Source: Alicycliphilus denitrificans_A
GTDB lineage: Bacteria > Pseudomonadota > Gammaproteobacteria > Burkholderiales > Burkholderiaceae_C
Length of the DNA stretch: 64,000 bases
Assembly (NCBI RefSeq): GCF_044792555.1
Contig: NZ_CP126238.1
Span: 2,604,001 to 2,668,000, forward strand
Direction of reading: 5' to 3'
The translations under genes were made by a program, and so were the position numbers. Within the stretch, counting starts at the first letter, position 1. The number at the start of each line of letters is the position of its first letter. The notes beneath the pieces are model-generated. The model worked only from the letters and a program-made list of their open reading frames with translations, did not search any database and had not been told where the DNA came from. This document shows positions 1-7,910 of the stretch, one piece after another.

Positions 1-212
1 CTGTAGGCACCGGGCAGGTCCAGCACGCGCACGCGCCGGCCGCTGGCGGTGGCAAACACGCCCTCCTTGCGCTCCACGGTCACGCCGGCGTAGTTGGCCA
101 CCTTCTGGCGCGCGCCGGTGAGCACGTTGAACAGGGCCGTCTTGCCGCAGTTCGGATTGCCCAGCAGCGCGATATGGGTGAACGCTGCGGCCGCAGCAGC
201 CTGGCCACTCAT
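1..212 (-). CDS. feoB: Ferrous iron transport protein B, N-terminus (cut by window edge)
   Basis: The first 70 codons of FeoB, the GTPase-coupled inner-membrane Fe2+ transporter, read leftward off the window. Translation from the ATG at 210-212 shows the G1 P-loop GNPNCGKTALFN near residue 18, then NYAGVTVERKEG (G2/switch I) and the start of the G3 region, DLPGAY. The start overlaps the feoA stop by four bases (ATGA), which implies translational coupling. The membrane domain lies outside the window. Identity is certain; only completeness is unknown. Confidence 0.95.
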   Translation of the reverse strand, partial: MSGQAAAAAAFTHIALLGNPNCGKTALFNVLTGARQKVANYAGVTVERKEGVFATASGRRVRVLDLPGAY

Positions 213-508
213 GCAGCGCCCTCCTCGGCATGCACATGCACCAGGATCTGGGCCGCCTCATGGCGGCGCAGGGCGAAGGTGGCCTGCCCCACGCGCACGG
301 CCAGCGGATCGGCGCCGGGGAACCCGCAGGCGATCACGCTGACGGGCTCGCCGGGCAGGAAGCCAATCTCCATCAGCCGCAAGACCATGGCGCGCGCGCT
401 CCCATCCTGCACCTCGCGCAGCCCGGCCACGGTGGCCGCCACGCCGCGCGGCAGCGTATCCAGGCCTTGCGGTTGCCCATGGGCCAGGCCATTGCGTGTC
501 TGTTGCAT
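209..508 (-). CDS. feoA: Ferrous iron transport protein A
   Basis: A 99-residue FeoA, the small SH3-like cytoplasmic partner of FeoB. The C-terminal half has the family pattern RLMEIGFLPGEPVSVIACG followed by PLAVRVGQATFALRRHEA, the usual FeoA beta-barrel signature. The N-terminus (HGQPQGLDTLPRG) matches the L-x-x-L-P-x-G opening of the family. It overlaps feoB by four bases and is the first gene of feoAB. A Fur-like AT-rich inverted repeat lies just upstream. Confidence 0.93.
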   Translation of the reverse strand: MQQTRNGLAHGQPQGLDTLPRGVAATVAGLREVQDGSARAMVLRLMEIGFLPGEPVSVIACGFPGADPLAVRVGQATFALRRHEAAQILVHVHAEEGAA

Positions 509-524
509 ATGCCACTTGAATGAT

Positions 525-549
525 GAATAAAAGTAATTCTCATTCTATT
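525..549 (-). promoter_or_regulatory. Fur-like operator upstream of feoA
   Basis: Read on the minus strand this AT-rich stretch contains AATGAGAATTACTTTTATTC, resembling the Fur consensus GATAATGATAATCATTATC and especially its AATGAGAAT half. It lies about 17-41 bp before the feoA start in otherwise GC-rich DNA, where a Fur-repressed promoter would be expected. Assignment rests on motif likeness and gene context only. Confidence 0.6.
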
Positions 550-626
550 GCAACATCCTTCCCAGGGTTTGATCGAGCGCATTGCCGCGGCGCTGCACAA
601 TGCGCACTTTGGCCGGCCTTGCCACC

Positions 627-950
627 ATGACACTCCACCCCTGCCTGACCTGCGGCGCCTGTTGCGCCAGTTTCCGCGTCGACTTTTCGGTGCACGAGAC
701 CGAAGACCTGGGCGGCCGCGTGCCCCGGGGGCTGGTGGTGGAGGTGACCGAACACATCGCCCGCATGCGCGGCACCGACCACGCGCGCCCGCGCTGCGCC
801 GCGCTCACAGGCCAGGTGGGCCAGCGCGCGGCCTGCGGCATCTACGAATGGCGGCCCTCGCCCTGCCGCGAGTTCGAGGCCGGCAGCCAGGCCTGCAACC
901 GCGCACGCCTGCGCCATCAGCTGCCGCCGCTCGAAGGGCTTGTGCCGTGA
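627..950 (+). CDS. YkgJ-type cysteine-cluster protein (UPF0153)
   Basis: A small protein of 107 residues with the zinc/iron-binding cysteine pattern of the YkgJ family: CLTCGACCASF at residues 5-15, a middle Cys, then ACGIYEWRPSPCREF and a last Cys in SQACNRAR. The ATG at 627 is chosen because the cluster follows directly, as in homologues; an earlier in-frame ATG at 582 would add 15 unlikely residues. Biochemical role is unknown for the family. The stop overlaps the GTG start of kynB (GTGA), so the two are probably cotranscribed. Confidence 0.8.
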   Translation: MTLHPCLTCGACCASFRVDFSVHETEDLGGRVPRGLVVEVTEHIARMRGTDHARPRCAALTGQVGQRAACGIYEWRPSPCREFEAGSQACNRARLRHQLPPLEGLVP

Positions 951-1594
951 CCCAGCCTGGCCCGCCCCGGCTATGGGACATCTCGGCACCCGTGCATGCG
1001 GCCAGCCCGGTGTATCCGGGCGATGCACCCTACCAGCAGCAATGGAGCGCGACGATAGGCGCCGACAGTGCGGTGAACGTGAGCCGCCTCACGCTGTCGC
1101 CCCACATAGGCACGCATGCGGACGCACCGCTGCATTACGACAACGCCGGCGCGGCCATAGGCACCGTAGCGCTGGACGCCTTCATCGGCCCCTGCCGCGT
1201 GATCCACGCCATCGGCTGCGGCCCGCTGGTTCATTGGCGCCATATCGCCCACGCCATCAGCGCCGACCTGCCGCCGCGTGTGCTGCTGCGCACGTACGAG
1301 CATGCGCCGGTGGACCGCTGGGACGAGCATTTGAGCGCCTTCGCGCCAGCAACCCTGGAACGCCTGGCCGACGCGGGCGTGCGGCTGGTGGGCATAGACA
1401 CGGCCAGCATTGACCCGGCCGACAGCCAGCTGCTGCCCAGCCACCAGGTGCTGCGCCGCCGCGGCCTGCGCGTGCTGGAAAACCTGGTGCTGGACACCGT
1501 GCCCGAGGGCGACTACGAGCTCATCGCCCTGCCGCTCAGGTTGACCACGGCCGACGCCTCGCCCGTGCGCGCCGTGCTGCGTGCGCTGCCATGA
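947..1594 (+). CDS. kynB: Kynurenine formamidase (arylformamidase)
   Basis: Hydrolyses N-formylkynurenine to kynurenine and formate in tryptophan catabolism. The 215-residue product has the cyclase-family metal motif SPHIGTHADAPLHY near residues 48-61, an opening WDISAPV, and the later GIDTASIDP and LENLVLD segments typical of KynB. The GTG at 947 overlaps the preceding stop; translation upstream of it leaves the family. kynA and kynU are not in the window, so the pathway context is incomplete. Other cyclase-family hydrolases are possible, but length and motifs favour KynB. Confidence 0.85.
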   Translation: MTQPGPPRLWDISAPVHAASPVYPGDAPYQQQWSATIGADSAVNVSRLTLSPHIGTHADAPLHYDNAGAAIGTVALDAFIGPCRVIHAIGCGPLVHWRHIAHAISADLPPRVLLRTYEHAPVDRWDEHLSAFAPATLERLADAGVRLVGIDTASIDPADSQLLPSHQVLRRRGLRVLENLVLDTVPEGDYELIALPLRLTTADASPVRAVLRALP

Positions 1595-1621
1595 TGGGTC
1601 GAACGCGCATTAAGACCAGTC

Positions 1622-1670
1622 AAATAAGGCACTAGCGCTTATCCATAAAGCGCCTTACGCTATCAAAATA
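1622..1670 (-). repeat. Palindromic AGCGCTT-core repeat, copy 1 (intergenic)
   Basis: Read on the minus strand it follows the pattern seen elsewhere in the window: T-rich edge, GATAGC, then GCGCTT, a short loop, AAGCGC and another T-rich edge. It sits between the convergent kynB and queC ends, where it could act as a bidirectional terminator. Family membership is by eye from nine candidate copies. Confidence 0.7.
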
Positions 1671-1692
1671 CCAGCATCCAGCCGGGCATTGT

Positions 1693-2406
1693 TTACGCGC
1701 GCTGCGCTGCCCACTGCGTCCAGCCCTGGGCGCGCAATGCGCAGGCCGGGCAGCTGCCGCAGCCGTAGCCCCAGTCGTGCAGCTGCGTGCGCTCGCCGAG
1801 GTAGCAGGTGTGGGAGTCGCGCCGGATCAGCTCGACCAGGGCCTCGCCGCCCAGATCCTGCGCCAGTTGCCAGGTGGCTGCCTTGTCGCGCCACATCAGC
1901 GGCGTCTCCAGGCTCAAAGGCCGGTCCAGCCCCAGGCTCAGCGCCACCTGCAGCGCCTTCAGGGTGTTGTCGCGGCAGTCGGGGTAGCCGGAATAGTCGG
2001 TCTCGGACATGCCGCCCACCAGAACCTGAAGCCCGCGCCGGTAGGCCAGCGCGGCGGCCAGCGTGAAGAACAGCAGATTGCGCCCCGGCACAAAGGTGTT
2101 GGGCAGGCCGTCTTGCTGCAAGGTGATGGCCACCTCCTCGGTCATGGCGCTGCCGCCCAGTTGCGCCAGCACGTCCACCGTCAACACATGATCCGCCCCC
2201 AGCCGGCCCGGCCAGCGGTCTTGCATGGCCTGCAGCCCGGCGCGCAGCCGCAGGCGGCAGTCGAGCTCGGCGCGGTGGCGCTGGCCGTAGTCAAAGCCTA
2301 TGGTCTCCACCACCGCATAACGCGAGAGCGCCCAGGCCAGGCAGGTGGCGGAGTCCTGGCCACCCGACAGCAGCACCAGGGCACGGCGCTGGTCCAGGGC
2401 GCTCAT
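1693..2406 (-). CDS. queC: 7-cyano-7-deazaguanine synthase
   Basis: Converts 7-carboxy-7-deazaguanine to preQ0 with ATP and ammonia in queuosine biosynthesis. The PP-loop SGGQDSAT is at residues 14-21; the zinc site is four cysteines near residues 201, 216, 219 and 222 (CYLGER...GCGSCPAC). At 237 residues it has the usual length. The ATG at 2404-2406 overlaps the yhhQ stop (ATGA), so the queuosine precursor transporter and QueC form a coupled pair behind the preQ1 riboswitch candidate. The frame stays open upstream, but that part belongs to yhhQ. Confidence 0.95.
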   Translation of the reverse strand: MSALDQRRALVLLSGGQDSATCLAWALSRYAVVETIGFDYGQRHRAELDCRLRLRAGLQAMQDRWPGRLGADHVLTVDVLAQLGGSAMTEEVAITLQQDGLPNTFVPGRNLLFFTLAAALAYRRGLQVLVGGMSETDYSGYPDCRDNTLKALQVALSLGLDRPLSLETPLMWRDKAATWQLAQDLGGEALVELIRRDSHTCYLGERTQLHDWGYGCGSCPACALRAQGWTQWAAQRA

Positions 2407-3074
2407 CGCGCGGCCACCAGCGGCAGCGGGTCCTGGCGCAGCCAGCGCACCACGGCCGCCAGCACCACGCCATAGGCGGGCACGAACAAGAACAGGCTCA
2501 CGGCGAGCTTGATGGCGTAGTCCACCCAGGCGATCTCCACCCAGTGCGCCGCCATGAAGGGGTTGGAGCTGCGCCAGAAGGCGATGGCAAAAAACGCCGC
2601 CGTATCCAGCGCCTGGCCGAACACCGAGGCCGCGGCCGGCGCCAGCCACCAGGCGCGGCTTTGCTGGCGGATGCGATCGAACACCTGGATGTCCAAGAGC
2701 TGCCCCAGCACATAGGCGGCAAAGCTGGCAAAGGCGATGCGGAACACGAAGGTGTTGAATTCCGCCAGCGCGCCCCAGCCATTGAAGCCCGCCTCATGGA
2801 ACAGCACGCCCACCCCATACGATGCCGCGAGCGCCGGCAGCATGGCGCGGGCGATGACGCGGCGCGCGCTCGCCTTGCCGATCAGCCGCACCGTGAGGTC
2901 GGTGGCCAGAAAGATGAAGGGAAAGCTGAATGCCCCCCAGGTGCTGTGAAAGCCCAGCAGCGTGATGGGCAGCTGCACCAGGTAGTTGCTGGCGATGACG
3001 ATGGCGATATGAAACGCCACCAGGAAGGAGAGATACAACGGCGCGCGCGATGGCGGCGCTTGAACGAGCGACAT
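2403..3074 (-). CDS. yhhQ: Queuosine precursor transporter (YhhQ / VUT family)
   Basis: Integral membrane protein of 223 residues with about six hydrophobic segments, from LYLSFLVAFHIAIVIASNYL near the start to LFLFVPAYGVVLAAVV at the end. Family marks include FIFLATDLTVRLIGK and FRIAFASFAAYVLGQLLDI. Members import preQ0/preQ1 or queuine. The ATG at 3072-3074 has AAGGA five bases upstream, and that ribosome site forms the 3' end of the preQ1-I riboswitch candidate. It is followed with a four-base overlap by queC. Confidence 0.9.
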   Translation of the reverse strand: MSLVQAPPSRAPLYLSFLVAFHIAIVIASNYLVQLPITLLGFHSTWGAFSFPFIFLATDLTVRLIGKASARRVIARAMLPALAASYGVGVLFHEAGFNGWGALAEFNTFVFRIAFASFAAYVLGQLLDIQVFDRIRQQSRAWWLAPAAASVFGQALDTAAFFAIAFWRSSNPFMAAHWVEIAWVDYAIKLAVSLFLFVPAYGVVLAAVVRWLRQDPLPLVAAR

Positions 3075-3079
3075 GACAG

Positions 3080-3111
3080 TCCTTTTTGGTGATGGGGGCG
3101 AGGGAACCCAT
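3080..3111 (-). promoter_or_regulatory. preQ1-I riboswitch candidate
   Basis: On the minus strand the 32 nt read as a five-pair stem ATGGG/CCCAT enclosing the ten-base loop TTCCCTCGCC, followed by the A-rich tail CACCAAAAAGGA. The tail ends in the Shine-Dalgarno sequence of yhhQ, five bases before its ATG. This is the H-type pseudoknot layout of class I preQ1 riboswitches: loop C residues can pair with the GG of the tail and hide the ribosome site when preQ1 binds. Gene context (transporter plus queC) fits. Covariance scoring was not possible here. Confidence 0.72.
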
Positions 3112-3194
3112 GGTGGCGATGTTGCCGGGCGGCGATTGTAGGTGCATTTGCGCGCCCCCGCCTGCTCCATCGCCGCCAGCAGCCTGAAGTCGGC

Positions 3195-4283
3195 TTACAT
3201 CACCACCGGCTCCGGCTCCAACCGGATGCCAAAGCGCTCATACACGCTGGTCTGTATGGCGCGGGCCAGGGTCATGACCTCGCCGCCTGTGACGCTATCT
3301 GCAGGAGTGCCGCGATTCACCAGCACCAGGGCCTGTCTGTCGTACACGCCGGCCTTGCCCACGCTCTTGCCCTTCCAGCCACAGGCGTCGATGAGCCAGC
3401 CAGCCGCCAGCTTGATGCTGCCGTCGGCCATGGGGTAGTGCACGATCTTCGGGTCACGCCCGATGATGTCCCGGCACTGCTCGGGCGTCACCGTAGGGTT
3501 CTTGAAGAAGCTGCCGGCATTGCCGATCACGGCCGGGTCGGGCAGCTTGGCGCGACGGATCTCGCACACCCAGTCGAAAATCTGGCGCGCCGTGGGATGC
3601 GCCACGCCGGCCTCGGCGCGGCGGCGCTCCAGGTCCAGGTAGCCCAGCTCGGGGTGCCAGTCCTTGGGCAGCAGAAAGCGCACATGGGTGATCACCGCTC
3701 GGCCCGCCAGCCCCATGCCCCGGCCCCAATGGCCGGGCAGGCCGCCGCCTTCCTGCTCGGCCAGCGGCGCGGCGTGCTTGAACACCGAGTCGCGGTAGCC
3801 AAACGCGCATTGGGCGGCGTCGAGCGTGAAGGGCCGGCCCGTGGCCAGGTCGATGGCGACAAGCGAATGGAAGCGATCCTGCAGCTCCACTCCATAGGCA
3901 CCAATGTTCTGCACCGGCGCCGCGCCCACCGTGCCGGGGATCAGCGCCAGGTTCTCCAGCCCCGGCCAGCCCTGCTCCAGCGTCCAGGCCACGGTGTCGT
4001 GCCAGACCTCGCCGGCGCCGGCCTCGACGATCCAGGCCTGGTCGGTTTCCTCGAGCAAGCGCCGGCCCTTGATCTCCATCTTCAGCAGCACCGGCTTCAC
4101 ATCTCCCGTGAGCACGATGTTGCTGCCCCCGCCGAGCACGAACAGCGGCTGGCGCGCCAGGCGGTGGTCGGCCAGCAGGTCATGCACGTCCTGCGGCGTG
4201 CGCACGCGCACCAGCGTGTGCGCACGCGCCGCGATGCCGAAGGTGTTGCAACTCTGCAGGGGGACGTTTTTCTCGACTAACAT
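3195..4283 (-). CDS. murB: UDP-N-acetylenolpyruvoylglucosamine reductase
   Basis: NADPH- and FAD-dependent reduction of UDP-GlcNAc-enolpyruvate to UDP-MurNAc in peptidoglycan synthesis. The 362-residue protein starts MLVEKNVPLQSCNTFGI, carries the FAD motif VLGGGSNIV near residue 50, LIPGTVGAAPVQNIGAYG mid-protein, and IGNAGSFFKNP with the catalytic serine near residue 265. Length and insertions resemble type I (E. coli-like) MurB. The start at 4283 is followed by typical sequence; upstream the frame is antisense to yajQ. It is divergent from yajQ across a 67-bp gap. Confidence 0.95.
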   Translation of the reverse strand: MLVEKNVPLQSCNTFGIAARAHTLVRVRTPQDVHDLLADHRLARQPLFVLGGGSNIVLTGDVKPVLLKMEIKGRRLLEETDQAWIVEAGAGEVWHDTVAWTLEQGWPGLENLALIPGTVGAAPVQNIGAYGVELQDRFHSLVAIDLATGRPFTLDAAQCAFGYRDSVFKHAAPLAEQEGGGLPGHWGRGMGLAGRAVITHVRFLLPKDWHPELGYLDLERRRAEAGVAHPTARQIFDWVCEIRRAKLPDPAVIGNAGSFFKNPTVTPEQCRDIIGRDPKIVHYPMADGSIKLAAGWLIDACGWKGKSVGKAGVYDRQALVLVNRGTPADSVTGGEVMTLARAIQTSVYERFGIRLEPEPVVM

Positions 4284-4350
4284 CGCCCGGATTGTCGCAC
4301 CCGTCCCCCAGGGGCTGCGGGTTTGTCCCAGGTTTGACCAGAGTGATGCC

Positions 4351-4836
4351 ATGCCGTCTTTTGATACCGTTTGTGAAGCCAACTTCGTCGAAGTGAAGAA
4401 CGCCGTGGAGAACACCGCCAAGGAGATCGGCACGCGCTTCGATTTCAAGGGCACCTCCGCCGCCATCGAGCTCAAGGACAAGGAGATCACGCTGTTTGGC
4501 GACGCCGATTTCCAGCTGCAGCAGGTCGAGGACATCCTGCGCAACAAGCTCACCAAGCGCAGCGTGGACGTGCGCTTCCTGGACGTGCAAAAGCCCCAGA
4601 AAATCGGCGGCGACAAGCTCAAGCAGGTGGTGAAGGTGCGCAGCGGCATCGACAGCGAGCAGGCCAAGAAGATCCAGCGCCTGGTCAAGGACAGCAAGCT
4701 CAAGCTGCAGGCCGCCATCCAGGAGGACAAGGTGCGCGTCACGGGCGCCAAGCGCGACGACCTGCAGGCCGCCATGGCGCTGATCCGTAAGGACATGGCC
4801 GACCTGCCGCTGACCTTCGACAACTTCCGCGACTGA
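4351..4836 (+). CDS. yajQ: YajQ family nucleotide-binding protein
   Basis: A 161-residue protein with two ferredoxin-like repeats typical of YajQ: MPSFDTVCEANFVEVKNAVE at the start, RFDFKGTSAAIELKDKE, then LTKRSVDVRFLDVQKPQK and the ending LPLTFDNFRD. Family members bind nucleotides, including cyclic di-GMP in Xanthomonas, where YajQ works with a transcription factor. No regulator partner is adjacent here. Divergent from murB and followed 16 bp later by the aspartic protease gene. Confidence 0.93.
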   Translation: MPSFDTVCEANFVEVKNAVENTAKEIGTRFDFKGTSAAIELKDKEITLFGDADFQLQQVEDILRNKLTKRSVDVRFLDVQKPQKIGGDKLKQVVKVRSGIDSEQAKKIQRLVKDSKLKLQAAIQEDKVRVTGAKRDDLQAAMALIRKDMADLPLTFDNFRD

Positions 4837-4852
4837 TCGCACACCCGCCCCC

Positions 4853-5497
4853 ATGCGTCCCCTGCTTGCCTGCCTGAGCACCACGCTGGCGCTGGCCGCC
4901 GCCATGCCGGCGCAGGCGCAGAACGTGGCGCTGGCCGGCATTCTGGGCGGCAAGGCCCTGCTGGTGGTGAACGGCAGCGCACCGCGCGGTGTGGCGCCGG
5001 GCGAGTCCCACATGGGCGTGCGGGTGATCTCCGTGGGCCGCGACGAGGCCGTGCTGGACAGCGCCGGAGGCCGCAGCACCCTGCGCCTGGGCGAGGCGCC
5101 GGTGAGCGTGGGCAGCAGCGGCGCGGGCCAGCGCGTGGTGCTCAAGGCCGATGCGCGCGGGCATTTCGTGAGCAGCGGCCAGATCAACGGCCGCGTGATG
5201 CAGTACATGGTGGACACGGGTGCCTCCACCGTGGCCATAGGTCGCCCGGACGCGCAGCGCATGGGCCTCCAATTCGAGCAGGAGGGCCAGAGCGTGATGA
5301 TGCACACCGCCAACGGCATGGCCCAGGGCTGGCGCCTGCGGCTCGACTCCGTGCGCGTGGGCGACGTGGAACTGCGTGGCGTGGACGCCATCGTCACCCC
5401 CCAGCCCATGCCCTATGTGCTGCTGGGCAACAGCTTTCTGCGCGAGTTCCAGATGAGCCGCAACGGCGACGAGATGGTGCTGCACAAGCGCCGCTGA
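4853..5497 (+). CDS. Periplasmic retropepsin-like aspartic protease (clan AA)
   Basis: A 214-residue protein with a signal peptide (cleavage probably after AMPAQAQ, near residue 22) and a C-terminal retropepsin domain. The active-site motif YMVDTGASTVAIG is near residues 121-133; a hydrophobic LLGNSFLREF near the end matches the second conserved block (LLGMSFL). It is like the TIGR02281-type bacterial clan AA proteases, which act as homodimers. The N-terminal 90 residues are a poorly conserved domain. Substrate unknown. Confidence 0.82.
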   Translation: MRPLLACLSTTLALAAAMPAQAQNVALAGILGGKALLVVNGSAPRGVAPGESHMGVRVISVGRDEAVLDSAGGRSTLRLGEAPVSVGSSGAGQRVVLKADARGHFVSSGQINGRVMQYMVDTGASTVAIGRPDAQRMGLQFEQEGQSVMMHTANGMAQGWRLRLDSVRVGDVELRGVDAIVTPQPMPYVLLGNSFLREFQMSRNGDEMVLHKRR

Positions 5498-5523
5498 CGC
5501 GCAACACAGCCAGAATCTGCCCT

Positions 5524-6516
5524 ATGTCTGCACAAGCACCAGCCAAAGCGACCGAGACGGCCGACAGCGAGTACGAGGATTTGATCGGCCAGTGGTCGGA
5601 TCTGGAATCCGCACTCGCCGCAGTGCTCGCACGGCCGCACAGCGTCCAGGATTTCCCGGTGAAAGTACGCCAATGCGACCGCTGGCTGCAAGACCTGGTG
5701 GCGCACGACATTGATGCGGCGCTGTACCTGATGTTTCAGCTCGCCTCCACCTCCACGGTGGGCTACAGCGCCTCCCATGCACTGGTGTGCGCCACGCTGT
5801 GCCACATCCTGGCGCCGGAACTGCAGCTGCCGGCGCATGAGCGCGACAGCCTGGTGCGCGCGGCCTTCACCATGAACATCGGCATGACGGCGCTGCAGGA
5901 CGAACTGGCCCAGCAGCGCGAGCCGCTCACACCCGAACAGCGCATGGCCGTGGATCGGCACCCGCAGGCGGGCCTGGATCTGCTGGAGGAACTGCACATC
6001 ACCGACGACCTGTGGCTGGACGTGGTGGCCTTGCACCACCAGCCGCAACCCGAGGTACTGACAAACCTGCCCGCCCCAGAGCGGCTCGCCCGCATCCTGA
6101 ACACCATAGACCGCTATGCGGCCATGATCAGCCCGCGCAAAACACGCGCGGGGCGCAGCGCCACCGATTCGGTGCGCGCCATCGTCGGCCAGGTCGCGGA
6201 CTCGCGCGACGAAATCGGCCTGTCCCTGGTGCGCACCATAGGCCTGTGCCCGCCGGGCACCTTCGTGCGGCTGGACAATGCCGAAACGGCCATCGTGCTG
6301 CGCCGCAGCGAGCGTGCCAACTTCCCACTGGTGGCCAGCGTGCTCGATGCCAAGGGTAAGCCGCAATCCTCCCCCAGGCTCTACCACACGGTGCGTGGGC
6401 AACCGCACATACAGGCCGCTCTGGCCCGCTCAGCCGTCACCGTGGAGCTGCCCCAGCGCGCCATGGTGCGCCTGGGCCTTTTTGCGGCGCATCGCACCGA
6501 CACCGTCTCTGGTTGA
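5524..6516 (+). CDS. HD-GYP-like protein with degenerate active site
   Basis: A 330-residue cytoplasmic protein. The middle section lines up with HD-GYP phosphodiesterases: LVRAAFTMNIGMTALQ falls where the LLHDIGK block belongs, then MAVDRHPQAGLDLLEEL, LDVVALHHQ and RLARILNTIDRYAAMISPR (the usual R-I-L-x-x-x-D-x-Y-D-A-L-T block). The HD pair of the first block is replaced by MN and the GYP signature is not seen, so c-di-GMP hydrolysis is doubtful; a sensory or binding role is more likely. It ends three bases before the convergent plsY stop. Confidence 0.7.
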   Translation: MSAQAPAKATETADSEYEDLIGQWSDLESALAAVLARPHSVQDFPVKVRQCDRWLQDLVAHDIDAALYLMFQLASTSTVGYSASHALVCATLCHILAPELQLPAHERDSLVRAAFTMNIGMTALQDELAQQREPLTPEQRMAVDRHPQAGLDLLEELHITDDLWLDVVALHHQPQPEVLTNLPAPERLARILNTIDRYAAMISPRKTRAGRSATDSVRAIVGQVADSRDEIGLSLVRTIGLCPPGTFVRLDNAETAIVLRRSERANFPLVASVLDAKGKPQSSPRLYHTVRGQPHIQAALARSAVTVELPQRAMVRLGLFAAHRTDTVSG

Positions 6517-6518
6517 AT

Positions 6519-7151
6519 TCAGCCTTTCTTCTTTGAACCCAGGCGCGATTCCTTGCCCTGGATCAGTCGCTGGATATTGGCCTTGTGGCGCCAGGCCAGC
6601 AGGCCGGACATCACGGCAATGGTCACGCCCACGCGCGCGTCGCTGTACCAGGCCATGCCGGCGCCCAGCACATAGAAAAACGGCGCAAACACGGCTGCCA
6701 CCAGCGAAGCCAGAGAAGAATAGCGGAAGAAGAAAACGATGATGCCCCAGGTCAACAGCGTGGCCAGGCCCAGCCAGCCGCTGATGCCCAGCAGCACACC
6801 CAACGCCGTGGCCACGCCCTTGCCCCCCTCGAAGCGGAAGAACACCGGCCACAGGTGGCCCAGGAAGGCTGCCAGGCCCACCAGGGCCTGTGTGCCCTCC
6901 TCCAGCCCATGGGGTGCGCCGAACCAGCGCACCAGCGCCACCGGCAGCCAGCCCTTGGCCGCATCCAGCAGCAGCGTGATGACCGCCGCCGCCTTGGAGC
7001 CCGAGCGCAGCACATTGGTGGCGCCCGGGTTCTTGCTGCCATAGCTGCGCGGGTCGGACAGACCCATGACGCGGCTGACGATGACTGCGAACGACAAGGA
7101 ACCGAGCAGATAGGCGGCCACGGTGGCGGCAAGGGACAGGAAGATGCTCAC
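6519..7151 (-). CDS. plsY: Glycerol-3-phosphate acyltransferase
   Basis: Acyl-phosphate-dependent acylation of glycerol-3-phosphate, first step of phospholipid synthesis. The 210-residue membrane protein shows the three PlsY motifs: GSLSFAVIVSRVMGLSDPR with GSKNPGATNVLR (motif 1), FEGGKGVATALGV (motif 2, glycine-rich) and a C-terminal LLAWRHKANIQRL (motif 3). Start is GTG at 7149-7151. Gene order beside ybaK is common in Comamonadaceae. Confidence 0.94.
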   Translation of the reverse strand: MSIFLSLAATVAAYLLGSLSFAVIVSRVMGLSDPRSYGSKNPGATNVLRSGSKAAAVITLLLDAAKGWLPVALVRWFGAPHGLEEGTQALVGLAAFLGHLWPVFFRFEGGKGVATALGVLLGISGWLGLATLLTWGIIVFFFRYSSLASLVAAVFAPFFYVLGAGMAWYSDARVGVTIAVMSGLLAWRHKANIQRLIQGKESRLGSKKKG

Positions 7152-7190
7152 GGCAAGAATGAAAGGAGGGAGGTGATGGGGAAAGGCGCC

Positions 7191-7691
7191 CTATTCTGCC
7201 AGCGCGCATTGCACCGGCCGCGCAGAAAGCAGCCGCACGCACACCTGCGGATCAAGCTGCACCAAATAGCCGCGCCGCCCGCCATTGATGGCAATGCGCG
7301 GCAGCTGCAGGATGCTTTCCTCGATGAACACAGGCATAGCCTTGCGCGTGCCAAACGGCGAGGTGCCGCCCACCAGGTAGCCACTGTGGCGATTGGCCAC
7401 CTCGGGCGTGCAAGGCTGGACCGACTTGGCACCAATCTGGCGCGCCAGGTTCTTGGTGGACACCTTGCGGTCGCCGTGCATGAGCACGATGAGCGGCCTG
7501 GCGTCCTGGTCCTGCATCACCAGGGTCTTGACCACCATGTGTTCATGAAGCCCAAGCTGGCGCGCGGACTCTTCGGAGCCACCATGCTCCACGTAGTCAT
7601 AGGAATGCTCGGTGAATTCCACCCGGTGCGCGCGCAGCAGCTGCGTGGCGGGCGTTTCGCTCACATGGGCGGTCTTGTCTTTCTTGGCCAT
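7191..7691 (-). CDS. ybaK: Cys-tRNA(Pro)/Cys-tRNA(Cys) deacylase YbaK family
   Basis: A 166-residue trans-editing protein of the YbaK/EbsC family, removing Cys from mischarged tRNA-Pro. Recognisable blocks are TPATQLLRAHRVEFTEHSYDY at the start, VVKTLVMQDQ with the catalytic lysine, GDRKVSTKNLARQIGAKSV, and GYLVGGTSPFGTRK near residue 105. Its 5' leader contains a copy of the palindromic repeat, beginning a few bases upstream of the ATG. Confidence 0.93.
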   Translation of the reverse strand: MAKKDKTAHVSETPATQLLRAHRVEFTEHSYDYVEHGGSEESARQLGLHEHMVVKTLVMQDQDARPLIVLMHGDRKVSTKNLARQIGAKSVQPCTPEVANRHSGYLVGGTSPFGTRKAMPVFIEESILQLPRIAINGGRRGYLVQLDPQVCVRLLSARPVQCALAE

Positions 7692-7695
7692 AGTG

Positions 7696-7745
7696 AAAAA
7701 TCATAGCGTCTTGCGCTTACCGAACAAGCGGTACAGCCACTTTCA
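7696..7745 (+). repeat. Palindromic AGCGCTT-core repeat, copy 2 (ybaK leader)
   Basis: Pattern AAAAATCATAGC, then TTGCGCTT, a short loop, AACAAGCG and a closing T-rich edge: the same layout as the other copies, but the right arm is decayed. It lies immediately upstream of ybaK (which reads leftward), so it may influence that gene's leader. Confidence 0.6.
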
Positions 7746-7910
7746 TCCAAATTATTGACCAGTATCGCGTGCCTGCCAGCGCAGAGCGTCAATGTCGGCA
7801 ACCATGCTGTCCAGGCGTCGAGGAGTCTGTCGGACTTTCCCGACTTTGTCGGAGTGGGTCTTGGCCACACAATATCGACATGAGCCGCTTCATTCCCGCA
7901 GACCGAGACA

